Shown in pieces: positions 36,105 to 47,046 of a DNA stretch of 64,000 nucleotides. The notes under the pieces were generated by a model. That model had not been told where the DNA came from. It did no database searches and saw only the letters and a list, made by a program, of their open reading frames with translations. The position numbers and the translations under genes are program-made. Source of the stretch: Stenotrophomonas tumulicola (GTDB lineage Bacteria > Pseudomonadota > Gammaproteobacteria > Xanthomonadales > Xanthomonadaceae); assembly GCF_014117215.1 (NCBI RefSeq), contig NZ_JACGXS010000001.1, forward strand, positions 620,001 to 684,000, in the 5' to 3' direction. Position 1 is the stretch's first letter. Each line of letters starts with the position of its first letter.

Positions 36105-36352
36105 TCCATATCGCCTGGGGAATTATAGGTACCAACGTCCGAAGGCCATGAGCGGCTGCAGGTCAAGAAATCGCTCGGCTACCTCGCCTGATACGAGGAC
36201 GAAGAGCTTGGCGCCTTAGCCACGAAACGGGCGTGTCTGGCATAGTCCCGGGAGTCGATGCTTGCGATCTTGGGCGGACCAGCATTGAGTGACACCGAGG
36301 TCCAGCGGTTTGCTGCAGGCGGCGTCGAGGCCGCTTCAGGTCTACTGATGCG

Positions 36353-36646
36353 TCAGGAAGCTTCTGCCCGCAATCGAATCCCCAGCGTCTTCATCACGCT
36401 CAGTACCGTAGCGAAGTTCAGCGACTGCCTGCTGTTCAACTGCTGGCGCAGGGTCTCGCAGCTCAGGCTGCGATGCCCTCCCGGCACGCCGATCCCCCGC
36501 ATCTCCGCGATGAGCAGCAGCGTTCTCACAATGTCGTCTGCATCGGCGTCGCGCAGACAGAGCCGCGCATCCAGCGACGCCGCCATTTCGGCTGCACGAT
36601 CAGGCGACTGCATGGGCAGGCCTGCCTTGCCGTTGGCCCGGATCAC
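36353..36646 (-). CDS. addiction-module antidote-like HTH protein
   Basis: 97 residues. The second half, IVRTLLLIAEMRGIGVPGGH, then LSCETLRQQLNSRQ, then FATVLSVMKTLGIRLRAE, follows the pattern of the HigA-like addiction-module antidote family (COG3636), in which an HTH binds the operon promoter. The GTG start overlaps the stop of the upstream gene (GTGA), so the two are co-translated. No RelE/HigB-like toxin is adjacent; the partner encoded upstream is of unknown type. Confidence 0.65.
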   Translation of the reverse strand: MIRANGKAGLPMQSPDRAAEMAASLDARLCLRDADADDIVRTLLLIAEMRGIGVPGGHRSLSCETLRQQLNSRQSLNFATVLSVMKTLGIRLRAEAS

Positions 36647-37047
36647 CGCCCACCGCCCACATCATGCGACGACCTGGCCAGCGCCCGTCCGGCCACGATC
36701 AACCCTTCCACCAGATGATCGCTGAGCATTGCGTCGATGTCGCCGTCGCGCTGCCCGATATGCGCGGCGTACAGCAGCTCCAGGATCGCGTCCAATCCCT
36801 GCAGCGTACGAACCGGCACGCAAACCGTCTCTTCAATGGTAGGGCGCGTCCATGACCCGCCGCTCTCGTACTCGATACTCTCGCCAGCTTCCATCGACAA
36901 CCTGGACAAACGCGCAGCCGCGGGATGGTCCCTGTCGTACTGCTCCAGCTTCCGCTCCAGCTCCTCGATGAAGTAGGGCGGCAGATCATGGATGGCGTCG
37001 CCCAGCAGGGCACGTAGGCGGGCGGAGCTGAGAGGGTGTTGGGACAT
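36643..37047 (-). CDS. unknown 134-aa protein coupled to antidote-like gene
   Basis: 134 residues from ATG 37047; the frame runs further upstream but without a plausible start. Soluble and helical, with an acidic segment (ELERKLEQYDRDHPAAARLSRL) and a C-terminal helical part (IGQRDGDIDAMLSDHLVEGLIVAG). Not a recognised toxin fold. The 4-base overlap with the HTH gene downstream implies a functional pair; it may be a toxin of a new type or a second regulator. Confidence 0.6.
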   Translation of the reverse strand: MSQHPLSSARLRALLGDAIHDLPPYFIEELERKLEQYDRDHPAAARLSRLSMEAGESIEYESGGSWTRPTIEETVCVPVRTLQGLDAILELLYAAHIGQRDGDIDAMLSDHLVEGLIVAGRALARSSHDVGGGR

Positions 37048-37150
37048 CGGTAGACCTACCTTGCATGGCTGGAGGCCACCTGCGCCAGGGCGCAAGGTGG
37101 CGGGCGATGCGGGTTGGCATACCGGTGGAAACACAAAAAAGGCCGGCGGA

Positions 37151-37459
37151 TCAAGGATCCCCACACATCGCCCGCCGTATGACCGACAGGCGATGCAGTG
37201 CATTCTCCGCCGTGCCCAAAGGGCAAAACAGAGCCAAATGTGTTGTCCATACAGGATGCCAATCCCGGCTGGTGCTCTTCGTCACCAGCGCGATCATCGT
37301 GCGTGGCACCAAGTGCCTGCGTCCATGAGGAAAATTGCGGATTTGCCCGCGACCAACCGGTCGATGCGGCAGGCGGGAAACGTCCAGATCACGAAGATGC
37401 ATCCCCGCAGGGAACGCATCCAGATGCAGGCGGATTGCGTCCAGCGTGGTCCGTGCCAT
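37151..37459 (-). CDS. possible 102-aa hypothetical protein
   Basis: A 102-codon minus-strand frame in the otherwise gene-free stretch 37048-37532. The N-terminal TLDAIRLHLDAFPAGMHLRDL resembles the first helices of a winged-helix protein, and the remainder is basic. About 60% of third positions are G or C by eye, less than core genes but compatible with accessory genes. It would be the first gene of the 37459-36353 run and divergent from the methyltransferase gene 73 bases away. No family recognised and no clear ribosome-binding site. Confidence 0.4.
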   Translation of the reverse strand: MARTTLDAIRLHLDAFPAGMHLRDLDVSRLPHRPVGRGQIRNFPHGRRHLVPRTMIALVTKSTSRDWHPVWTTHLALFCPLGTAENALHRLSVIRRAMCGDP

Positions 37460-37532
37460 CGCCCGTAGGCGGCGACGGCACGCGTTGACGGTAGAATCAC
37501 CGCCCGTCCCCCCGAAAACCCAGGAGCAGCGC

Positions 37533-38642
37533 TTGGTCCCGCAGGAAGATGCCGAGCACGAAGCCTTCCTGCGCAGCCAGCTGATTACCTATATCGGCAA
37601 CAAGCGTGCGTTGTTGCCTTTCATCGAGGCCGGCATCGTCCATGCAAAGGCCTGCCTGGGCAAGCCGCGTATCGATTTCCTGGACCTGTTTTCGGGCTCC
37701 GGCGTGGTTGCGCGGCTGGCGCGCCGGCACGCGCAGGCACTGCATTGCAACGACCTGGAGTTGTACAGCTACGTAGGCAATCGTTGCCACCAAGCCAACG
37801 CCGGCGATGTCGACCACGCTGCATTGGGGGGCGAACTGAAGCGCGTGCGGGACGCGGTGCAGGCGGGCCTGGCGCCGGGTTTCCTGTGCGAACTCTATGC
37901 CGCTGGCAATGACGACAACATCCAGCCTGGCGAGCGGGTGTTCTACACGCGCCGCAACGCCATGTTCCTGGATACGTTCTGCCAGGTGCTGGCCAATTCC
38001 CCGGCGGCGCTGCAGCCTTTCCTGCTGGCGCCGGTGCTGGCGCAGGCGTCCATGCATACCAATACATCCGGCGTGTTCAAGGGTTTCCACAAGAACCGCG
38101 AGGGAATAGGGCAGTTCGGCGGCACGGCGCGCAACGCGCTGTCGCGCATCCTGCGGCCGATCGAGGTACAGGCGCCGGTATTGAGCCGCTTCGCCTGTGA
38201 GGTGCACCTGCACCGACGTGATGCAAATGCACTGGTGCGCGAGCTGGATCCGGTGGACGTGGCGTACTTCGATCCGCCGTACAACGAACATCCGTATGGG
38301 TCGAATTACTTCATGTTGAACCTGCTGTGCGATTACCGGCGGCCGCAGCAGGTCAGCCGGGTGTCCGGCATTCCCGTGGACTGGAACCGCTCGGCCTACA
38401 ACAAGGCGCGCGAGGCGGAGGCGGCATTGTTCGATGCGGTGGCGGCGGTGCGCGCGAGTTTCGTGTTGATTTCGTACAACTCCGAGGGGTTCATCAGCCA
38501 TGAGCGGTTCCTCGCCGGGCTGGAAGGGCTGGGCGCGGTGAGCGTGATGGATACGCGTTACAACACGTTCCGGGGCAGCCGTAACCTGGCGGCGCGCGAT
38601 ACGCATGTCACCGAATTTTTGTATCTGGTCGACAAGCGCTGA
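37533..38642 (+). CDS. solitary adenine-specific DNA methyltransferase
   Basis: 369 residues from TTG 37533, which has AGGAG 6 bases upstream; an extension upstream lacks a ribosome-binding site. Class D12-like N6-adenine methyltransferase: SQLITYIGNKRALLPFI (N-terminal target/AdoMet region), motif I-like FLDLFSGSGVVAR (about residue 48-60), and catalytic motif IV DPPYNEHPYGSNYF (about residue 247). The C-terminal LISYNSEGFI is also typical of this family (COG3392). No restriction endonuclease gene is visible nearby, so it is an orphan methylase, either regulatory or part of a decayed system. Confidence 0.85.
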   Translation: MVPQEDAEHEAFLRSQLITYIGNKRALLPFIEAGIVHAKACLGKPRIDFLDLFSGSGVVARLARRHAQALHCNDLELYSYVGNRCHQANAGDVDHAALGGELKRVRDAVQAGLAPGFLCELYAAGNDDNIQPGERVFYTRRNAMFLDTFCQVLANSPAALQPFLLAPVLAQASMHTNTSGVFKGFHKNREGIGQFGGTARNALSRILRPIEVQAPVLSRFACEVHLHRRDANALVRELDPVDVAYFDPPYNEHPYGSNYFMLNLLCDYRRPQQVSRVSGIPVDWNRSAYNKAREAEAALFDAVAAVRASFVLISYNSEGFISHERFLAGLEGLGAVSVMDTRYNTFRGSRNLAARDTHVTEFLYLVDKR

Positions 38643-38698
38643 CCTATCGGTGCTGAAGGCCGCTGGCCGTCAGGCTTGCTTGTACCGGCCGCTGCGCT

Positions 38699-38721
38699 CG
38701 CCGAGCATGGCTCGGCGCTAC
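38699..38721. repeat. SMAG/REP palindrome
   Basis: CGCCGAGC ATG GCTCGGCG followed by CTAC (GTAG on the other strand). Same palindrome as in the 47-kb array. It lies between the methyltransferase and mntR genes. Confidence 0.8.
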
Positions 38722-38759
38722 CAAGGGTGTGCGGCTTTCGGCCCGCGTACAATAGCCAC

Positions 38760-39212
38760 ATGCCCGATAGCGCCCGCCCGAAGACCGTTCTGCCCGCCAC
38801 CCAGGTCCATATGGAGGGTTTCGCGCAGGTGCGCGAGGCGCGCCGGTCGGAGCTGGTGGAGGACTACGTGGAGCTGATCGCCGACCTGATCGCCGATGGG
38901 CGCGAGGCGCGGCAGGTGGATATCGCCAGCCGGCTTGGCGTGGCCCAGCCCACCGTGGCCAAGGCCCTGAAACGACTGGCCAAGGAGGGGTGGGTGGTGC
39001 AACGGCCCTACCGTGGCGTGTTCCTGACCCCGGAAGGCGAACAACTGGCAAGGGATGTGCGCGCCCGTCACCAGACCGTGGAGCAGTTCCTGCTGGCCCT
39101 GGGCGTGGATGCCGATTCGGCGCGCCGCGATGCCGAGGGCATCGAGCACCATGTCAGCGAGGCCACCCTGGCGGCCTTCGAGGCCTTCCTGCAGAAGGCG
39201 AAGACCCCATGA
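38760..39212 (+). CDS. mntR: manganese-responsive regulator MntR
   Basis: 150-residue DtxR/MntR-family repressor. A winged-helix DNA-binding domain ([21 protein letters not shown], about residues 58-80, and [11 protein letters not shown] wing) is followed by a metal-binding helical domain ([13 protein letters not shown] and [19 protein letters not shown]), with the conserved His/Glu ligands. In related bacteria MntR represses manganese uptake and activates export. The ATG at 38760 was chosen over a longer frame beginning at 38676 that runs through the REP element. The stop overlaps tadA (ATGA), an unusual operon partner. Confidence 0.9.
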   Translation: MPDSARPKTVLPATQVHMEGFAQVREARRSELVEDYVELIADLIADGREARQVDIASRLGVAQPTVAKALKRLAKEGWVVQRPYRGVFLTPEGEQLARDVRARHQTVEQFLLALGVDADSARRDAEGIEHHVSEATLAAFEAFLQKAKTP

Positions 39213-39730
39213 CTGACGGCCTGCCGGTACACGACGCCGACGAGCACTGGATGCGCCATGCGCTGGCGCTGGCCGAGCGCGCCGAACGCGAGTTCAACGA
39301 GATCCCGGTCGGGGCGGTGCTGGTCAGTGCCCAGGGTGAGGTGCTGGGCGAGGGCTGGAACCTCAACATCGCCGACCACGATCCCAGTGCGCATGCGGAA
39401 ATCGTCGCGATGCGCCGTGCCGGCAAGGCGACAGCCAACCACCGTCTGATGGGAAGCACGTTGTACGTGACGCTGGAACCCTGCGCGATGTGTGCGATGG
39501 CGATCGTGCATGCCCGCGTGGCGCGGCTGGTCTACGCGGCTACCGACCCCAAGACCGGGGCCTGCGGCAGCGTGTTCGACCTGCTCGGCGATGCCCGCCA
39601 CAACCACCGCGTGGAGATCCACGGTGGGGTGCTGGCACGGGAGGCGAGCAACCGGCTTACCAATTATTTCCGTGCCAAGCGCGGTCGGCCGCTGCTGGCA
39701 CTGGATGCACCGGCCACCGACGAAGGCTAG
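39209..39730 (+). CDS. tadA: tRNA adenosine(34) deaminase TadA
   Basis: 173-residue zinc deaminase that converts A34 to inosine in tRNA-Arg(ACG). Motifs: HAEIVAMR (about residue 60; zinc His and catalytic Glu) and [16 protein letters not shown] (about residue 87-102; two zinc cysteines). [10 protein letters not shown] near residue 30 is the family N-terminus. Full length. Start overlaps the mntR stop. Confidence 0.96.
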   Translation: MTDGLPVHDADEHWMRHALALAERAEREFNEIPVGAVLVSAQGEVLGEGWNLNIADHDPSAHAEIVAMRRAGKATANHRLMGSTLYVTLEPCAMCAMAIVHARVARLVYAATDPKTGACGSVFDLLGDARHNHRVEIHGGVLAREASNRLTNYFRAKRGRPLLALDAPATDEG

Positions 39731-39798
39731 GCGGCGCGGTATGATGCGCGCATCAATTCATGGCGCGGCCGCAGGCCTGCCTCCAGCAAGGAACCAAG

Positions 39799-40371
39799 AT
39801 GGCTGAAAGTGGCGCGGGCAATGATCGACTGATCTGGATCGATCTGGAAATGACCGGGTTGGATACCGACAACGATTCGATCATCGAGATCGCCACGGTG
39901 GTCACCGATGCACAGCTGAACGTGTTGGCCGAGGGCCCGGAATTCGCCATCCACCATCCGCTGGAACGGCTGGAGGCGATGGACGAATGGAACCGCAACC
40001 AGCATCGCCGCTCCGGCCTGTGGCAGCGCGTGGTCGACAGCCAGGTCACGCTGGGCCAGGCCGAGGCGGCGACGGTGAACTTCCTGGCCGAATGGATCGG
40101 TGCCGGTGCCTCGCCGATGTGCGGCAATTCGATCTGCCAGGACCGGCGTTTCCTGCACCGGCAGATGCCGCGGCTGGAGCAGTATTTCCATTACCGCAAC
40201 CTGGACGTATCCACCATCAAGGAACTGGCCAGGCGCTGGGCACCGACGGTGGCGGCGGGCGTGGGCAAGAACAGCAACCACACCGCGCTGAGCGATGTAC
40301 ATGATTCGATTGCCGAGCTGCGCCATTACCGGCAGTTCATGGGCGAGCTGGCTGGCTTGCCGGCGGCCTGA
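39799..40371 (+). CDS. orn: oligoribonuclease
   Basis: 190-residue DEDDh exoribonuclease that degrades 2-5 nt RNAs and pGpG, the end product of c-di-GMP breakdown. [12 protein letters not shown] gives the first D and E (about residue 14-16), and [15 protein letters not shown] the third D (about 115). [14 protein letters not shown] carries the H and last D (about 162-167). Start ATG 39799 follows AAGGAACCAAG. Relevant to the diguanylate cyclase encoded further right. Confidence 0.97.
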   Translation: MAESGAGNDRLIWIDLEMTGLDTDNDSIIEIATVVTDAQLNVLAEGPEFAIHHPLERLEAMDEWNRNQHRRSGLWQRVVDSQVTLGQAEAATVNFLAEWIGAGASPMCGNSICQDRRFLHRQMPRLEQYFHYRNLDVSTIKELARRWAPTVAAGVGKNSNHTALSDVHDSIAELRHYRQFMGELAGLPAA

Positions 40372-40451
40372 AGGCAACGTGCCGGCCAGCGGCCGGCCTC
40401 AGCAGGGGGCGCGCACGCAGCGTTCAAGCAACCGGCGCTATGATCGGGGCC

Positions 40452-41303
40452 ATGAACGAGCCGATCCTGCTGCCCCGCGATATCGCCCACCAGCCCACCG
40501 ACTGGGCAGACCTGCAGCGCGCAGTGAATCTGCTGGAAGCGCCGACGATCACCGCGCGCATGGCCAACCTGGTCGGTACGCCGCTGGAGTTCGCGGTCAG
40601 CCGGTTGCCGGCATCGGTGTCCAACCGCATCCACGGTGCGGTGCAGGCAGCGCTGTTCAAGGCGGTGCAGGCGGCGTTGCTGAGCATGGACAACACGCCC
40701 GGAAAATCCGCCTCCACGCGCTGGCACAAGCTGGCGGCCGCCACCTCGGGGGCCGTGGGCGGTGCGTTCGGTTTTGCCGCGCTGCTGATCGAGCTGCCGG
40801 TATCGACCACCATCATGATGCGGGCGGTGGCCGATGTGGCGCGCAGCGAAGGCTTCAACCTGGCCGATCTGTCTACCCGCCAGGCCTGCCTGGAAGTGTT
40901 CGCGCTGGGTGGCAATGCGAAGAGTGATGATGCCAGCGAAACCGGCTATTACCTGGCGCGCGGGTTCACCGCCGACGTGGTGCGCCACCTGTCGGCCGAA
41001 CTGGCGGGGCGCGTGGTGACCGGGCGCAACCTGACCCTGGGCGTGGCGCCCAAGGAAGCCGGCAAGCTGCTGGCCAAGCTGGCGGAAAAAGTGGCGGCGC
41101 GTTTCGGCGTGGTGATCACCGAGAAGTTCGCCGCGCAGGCGGTGCCGATCGTCGGGGCGGCCACTGGCGCGGCATTGAATACGATGTTCACCGATTACTA
41201 CCAGGACGTGGCGCGCGGCCATTTCATCGTGCGCCGGCTGGAGCTGAAGTATGGCGAGGACGTGGTACAGGCCTGCTACGAGAGGCTGGCAACCGGGCGC
41301 TGA
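40452..41303 (+). CDS. EcsC family protein
   Basis: 283 residues (an in-frame ATG 12 bases upstream gives 287). Pattern of the EcsC family: PTITARMANLVGTPLEFAVSRLP, an Ala/Gly-rich hydrophobic hairpin (AAATSGAVGGAFGFAALLIELPVSTTIMMRAVADVA split around residue 95-130), and C-terminal QAVPIVGAATGAALNTMFTDYY. EcsC proteins are membrane-associated and of unclear function. Stands alone between orn and the flavin reductase. Confidence 0.85.
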   Translation: MNEPILLPRDIAHQPTDWADLQRAVNLLEAPTITARMANLVGTPLEFAVSRLPASVSNRIHGAVQAALFKAVQAALLSMDNTPGKSASTRWHKLAAATSGAVGGAFGFAALLIELPVSTTIMMRAVADVARSEGFNLADLSTRQACLEVFALGGNAKSDDASETGYYLARGFTADVVRHLSAELAGRVVTGRNLTLGVAPKEAGKLLAKLAEKVAARFGVVITEKFAAQAVPIVGAATGAALNTMFTDYYQDVARGHFIVRRLELKYGEDVVQACYERLATGR

Positions 41304-41397
41304 CGCCGGGCTGTGCCCTGTGCCCGCCTCATCGTTGCGCGGGCGGCACAACTGTATTGCCTTGATGGGCCTGTAAGCCCGCGCAGGCGGCCCCCAT

Positions 41398-41423
41398 CCT
41401 TGCGGCATGCTTATTCCGCAAGG
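41398..41423. promoter_or_regulatory. inverted repeat overlapping ribosome-binding site
   Basis: CCTTGCGG - 10 bases - CCGCAAGG, a perfect 8-base inverted repeat. Its right arm includes the AAGGA ribosome-binding site of the following flavin reductase gene. It could be an operator for a dimeric repressor or an RNA hairpin hiding the site. No regulator gene is adjacent. Confidence 0.5.
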
Positions 41424-41433
41424 ACTCTCCCCC

Positions 41434-42546
41434 ATGTTGTTCACGCCTTACTCCCTCGGCCCGCTGCAGCTGGCCAACCGCATCGTGATGCCGCCGATGA
41501 CCCGCTCGCGCGCGGCGCAGGGCAACACCGCCACGGCCGAGATGGCGCGCTATTACGCGCAGCGTGCATCGGCCGGCCTGATCGTCAGTGAAGGCACCCA
41601 GATCAGCCCGCAGGGGCAGGGCTATGCGTGGACGCCGGGCATCCACAGCGCCGAGCAGGTGGCCGCGTGGCGCGTGGTGACCGATGCGGTGCATGCCGCC
41701 GGCGGACGCATCTATGCCCAGCTGTGGCATGTTGGTCGGGTTTCGCACGTGGCCCTGCAGCCGGGTAATGCCGCGCCGGTGTCTTCGTCGGCGCTGCAGG
41801 CCGAAGGGGTGAAGGTCTTCGTCGACCCTACCGGCGCGGGCCCTGGAGCCGGCGTCGGCGAGATGGTCCAGCATTCGATGCCGCGTGCGCTGGCCGAGGA
41901 GGAGATTCCCGGCATCGTCGCGGAATACGCACAGGCCACCCGCAACGCGCTGGCGGCAGGTTTCGACGGTGTGGAACTGCACGGTGCCAACGGCTACCTG
42001 ATCAACCAGTTCATCGATTCACGGGCCAACAACCGTACCGATGGTTACGGTGGTTCGCTGTCCCATCGCCTGCGTTTCCTGCGCGAGGTGGTTGCGGCGG
42101 TGGTGGGCATCGCCGGTGGCGATCGCGTGGGCGTGCGGCTGGCGCCGCTGACCACCCTGCAGGGCGCGGTGGACGATACCCCGCAGGCCACTTATCTGGC
42201 GGCGGCGCACCTGCTGGACCAGTTGGGCGTGGGTTACCTGCATATCGCCGAGGCCGACTGGGAAGATGCGCCGGTGATGCCGGTGGCGTTCAAGGAAGCG
42301 TTGCGGATCATCTATTCCGGCACGCTGATCTACGCGGGCAAGTACACCGTCGAGCGCGCCGAAGAAGCGCTGGCCAAGGGGTGGGCAGACCTGATCGGGT
42401 TTGGTCGGCCGTTCATCGCCAACCCGGACCTGCCGATACGGTTGCGTGAGGGCGCAGCATTGAATGCACCGGACCGGGCAACGTATTTCGGCGGTGGTGC
42501 CGAAGGGTTCACCGATTACCCGATGCTGGAAGAAGCCGCAGCGTAA
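41434..42546 (+). CDS. nemA: Old Yellow Enzyme family alkene reductase
   Basis: 370-residue FMN-dependent ene-reductase of the NemA/OYE family, reducing activated C=C bonds (such as N-ethylmaleimide, enones) with NAD(P)H. The N-terminus LFTPYSLGPLQLANRIVMPPMTRSRA binds FMN. GRIYAQLWHVGRVSH, then the HGANGYLINQFID segment (substrate-binding His and Asn, about residue 180-185) and FGRPFIANPDLP (phosphate binding) are present. Start ATG 41434 has AAGGA 9 bases upstream. Single-gene unit with REP elements downstream. The exact physiological substrate cannot be told. Confidence 0.9.
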   Translation: MLFTPYSLGPLQLANRIVMPPMTRSRAAQGNTATAEMARYYAQRASAGLIVSEGTQISPQGQGYAWTPGIHSAEQVAAWRVVTDAVHAAGGRIYAQLWHVGRVSHVALQPGNAAPVSSSALQAEGVKVFVDPTGAGPGAGVGEMVQHSMPRALAEEEIPGIVAEYAQATRNALAAGFDGVELHGANGYLINQFIDSRANNRTDGYGGSLSHRLRFLREVVAAVVGIAGGDRVGVRLAPLTTLQGAVDDTPQATYLAAAHLLDQLGVGYLHIAEADWEDAPVMPVAFKEALRIIYSGTLIYAGKYTVERAEEALAKGWADLIGFGRPFIANPDLPIRLREGAALNAPDRATYFGGGAEGFTDYPMLEEAAA

Positions 42547-42551
42547 GGTAA

Positions 42552-42634
42552 CGCCGGGCCATGCCCGGCGGGAGCAGGTGGAGCGGGCCGATGGCCCGCT
42601 GGACACGGTAAAGGCAGCGGGTCATGGACCCGCT
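42552..42634. repeat. three consecutive REP-like hairpins
   Basis: CGCCGGGC CAT GCCCGGCG (42552-42570), AGCGGGCC GAT GGCCCGCT (42582-42600) and AGCGGGTC ATG GACCCGCT (42616-42634). They fill the gap between the convergent nemA and mscS genes; the last one covers the mscS stop codon. They may act as a bidirectional transcription end or mRNA protectors. Confidence 0.8.
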
Positions 42635-43512
42635 CCACCCACGCCACTGTCCTTGCCGTGCAGGTACAGGTGCATGTCCTGCTGCGGGTAGGGAATGTTG
42701 ATGCCAGCCTTGTCGTACCCCAGTTTGAGCTGCTCCAGTAGGGTCACCTTGGTGCCGAAGTGGTCGTCGGCCAGCACATGGCAGCGGATGCCCAGGTTGA
42801 TCGAGTGCGCGCCCAGCTCGTACACCACCACGTCCGGTGCCGGCGTGGCGAGCACGCGCTTGTCGGCTTTCATGATCGACAAGGCGGTGTCGCGTGCCAG
42901 CTGGATGTCATCCTCGTAACCGATGCCGATGACCAGCTCGATCCGGCGCGTGGGCTCGGCGGTGAGGTTGATGATCGGCTCGGCGGTGATCAGCGTATTG
43001 GGGATGGTGGTGTGCTGGTTGTCCGCACCGGTGAGGACGGTCTGGAAGATGCGCACTTCGCGCACGGTGCCGGTCTGCCCGGCCACGGTTACCACGTCGC
43101 CGACGCGGAAAGGACGCAGGGTCACCAGCATCACCCCGGAGGCGATGTTGGACAGCGAATCCTTCAAGGCCAGGCCGACGGCCAGGCCGGCGGTGCCCAG
43201 CACGGCCAGCAGCGGTGAGATCGGCACCCCGAGGGTCGCGATCGCCAGCACCGCCACGATCACCAGTGCGGCGGCATACACCACGTTGCGCATGAAGCTG
43301 CCCAGCATGGGGTCCAGCCCGACCCGTGCGGTGGCACGGGGCAGTACGTTGGACAACCGGCGTGCGATCCAGATGCCGACCAGCAGCACCACGATCGCAC
43401 CGATCAGCGGCAGGCCGTAGGTTTCGAAGATGCGTTCCCAGTCCAGGTTCTGCAACCAGGATGCGCCGGGAAGCGGCGGAGCGGTGTCGGGGGTAGGGGC
43501 TGCGGCAGGCAT
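42622..43512 (-). CDS. MscS-type mechanosensitive channel
   Basis: 296 residues with three transmembrane helices (about 35-55, 75-97, 98-125). TM3 has the glycine/alanine-rich pore motif GLAVGLALKDSLSNIASGVMLV (split about residue 118-139), followed by the beta domain RPFRVGDVV and the C-terminal alpha/beta domain. Releases small solutes on hypo-osmotic shock. Start ATG 43512 has a strong AGGAG upstream. Small-channel size (E. coli MscS is 286). Confidence 0.93.
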   Translation of the reverse strand: MPAAAPTPDTAPPLPGASWLQNLDWERIFETYGLPLIGAIVVLLVGIWIARRLSNVLPRATARVGLDPMLGSFMRNVVYAAALVIVAVLAIATLGVPISPLLAVLGTAGLAVGLALKDSLSNIASGVMLVTLRPFRVGDVVTVAGQTGTVREVRIFQTVLTGADNQHTTIPNTLITAEPIINLTAEPTRRIELVIGIGYEDDIQLARDTALSIMKADKRVLATPAPDVVVYELGAHSINLGIRCHVLADDHFGTKVTLLEQLKLGYDKAGINIPYPQQDMHLYLHGKDSGVGGAGP

Positions 43513-43540
43513 GCGGATCTCCTGGGAGGACACTGGAAAC

Positions 43541-43566
43541 AACAAGCCCCGCATACGCGGGGCTTG
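43541..43566 (-). terminator. possible intrinsic terminator
   Basis: AAGCCCCGC - ATAC - GCGGGGCTT, a perfect 9-base stem, followed on the minus strand by GTTGTTTCC, a weak T-rich tail. It lies 118 bases past the ppsA stop and 32 bases before the mscS start, so it would separate the two minus-strand genes. Confidence 0.6.
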
Positions 43567-43610
43567 TGTGTCACAGGAGTATGTCGGCCAACCGGTAAAG
43601 ATCCTGTCGC

Positions 43611-43682
43611 GGTACGCCGGGCCATGCCCGGCGTACCCTTAAAGATCCAGTCGCGGTAGCGCCGGGCCATGCCCGGCGTGCC
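43611..43682. repeat. two SMAG/REP palindromes in direct repeat
   Basis: GGTACGCCGGGC CAT GCCCGGCGTACC (perfect 12-base arms) at 43611-43637 and a related element GGTAGCGCCGGGCCAT... at 43655-43682, each preceded by AAAGATCC(T/A)GTCGC. They lie directly after the ppsA stop codon. Confidence 0.85.
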
Positions 43683-43683
43683 C

Positions 43684-46062
<2,379 letters not shown>

Positions 46063-46208
46063 GCGCGATGCTCCGTATGGCCATCGCCCGAGGCGGGCTG
46101 GGAATGGCCGCGTCCGTAGGAAGAAGCCGCTATGATGCCGGTCGGACGGCCATCGGCACAAGCTTGCGATGGCACTGGTTTTAGGTTTCACACTGGGAAA
46201 AAGCGCGA

Positions 46209-47030
46209 ATGACGACCATCCGACCGGTGTTTTATGTTTCCGATGGAACCGGTATCACCGCTGAAACCATTGGGCATAGCCTGCTGACCCAGTTCGCTGG
46301 ATTCAGTTTCGTTACCGACCGGATGTCGTTCATCGACGATCCTGAAAAGGCTACTGAAGCCTGTGCCCGGATCCGGGCGGCGGGCGAACGCTACCAGGTG
46401 CGGCCGATCGTGGTGAATTCCTGCGTGGACCAGGGCCTGAGCGTGATCCTGGCCGGGAGCGGGGCGTTGATGCTGGACGTTTTCGCCCCTTTCATTGAAA
46501 CCCTGGAGGCCGAGCTGTCCTCGCCGCGGGTGTCGCGGGTGGGCCAGGCGCACGGCATGGTCGACTTCGAAACCTACCATCGCCGCATCAACGCGATGAA
46601 CTTCGCGCTGAGCCACGATGATGGAATCGCGGTGAATTACGATGACGCCGATGTCATCCTGGTGGCGGTATCACGGGCCGGCAAAACCCCGACCTGTATT
46701 TACCTGGCATTGCATTACGGGGTCAGCGCGGCCAATTATCCGCTGACCGACGAGGACCTGGACAGCGAACGGTTGCCGCCGCGCCTGCGCAATTACCGGC
46801 GCAAGCTGTTTGGCCTGACCATCGACCCGGAGCGGCTGCAGCAGATCCGCCAGGAACGGCGGCCGAACTCGCGTTATGCCAGTGCCGAGACCTGCCGGAA
46901 GGAAGTAGCCATTGCCGAACGCATGTTCCAGATGGAACGGATTCCCACGCTGAGCACCACGCATACCTCGATCGAGGAGATTTCCAGCAAGGTGCTGGCG
47001 ACGCTGGGGCTGCGCCGCGAGATGTATTGA
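46209..47030 (+). CDS. ppsR: PEP synthase regulatory kinase/pyrophosphorylase
   Basis: 273-residue DUF299 protein. Inactivates PEP synthase by ADP-dependent phosphorylation of a threonine next to the catalytic His, and reactivates it by phosphorolysis. P-loop [14 protein letters not shown] (about residue 152-165); N-terminal [20 protein letters not shown] is diagnostic. Divergent promoter region of 146 bases shared with ppsA. Confidence 0.95.
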   Translation: MTTIRPVFYVSDGTGITAETIGHSLLTQFAGFSFVTDRMSFIDDPEKATEACARIRAAGERYQVRPIVVNSCVDQGLSVILAGSGALMLDVFAPFIETLEAELSSPRVSRVGQAHGMVDFETYHRRINAMNFALSHDDGIAVNYDDADVILVAVSRAGKTPTCIYLALHYGVSAANYPLTDEDLDSERLPPRLRNYRRKLFGLTIDPERLQQIRQERRPNSRYASAETCRKEVAIAERMFQMERIPTLSTTHTSIEEISSKVLATLGLRREMY

Positions 47031-47046
47031 GCCGCGCCCGGCTCGG

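Noticed and set aside
36105-36352. Gene or gene remnant between DUF6708 and the antidote-like gene
   Set aside because: No frame longer than about 30-80 codons with convincing character; no homology recognised. Treated as empty spacer.
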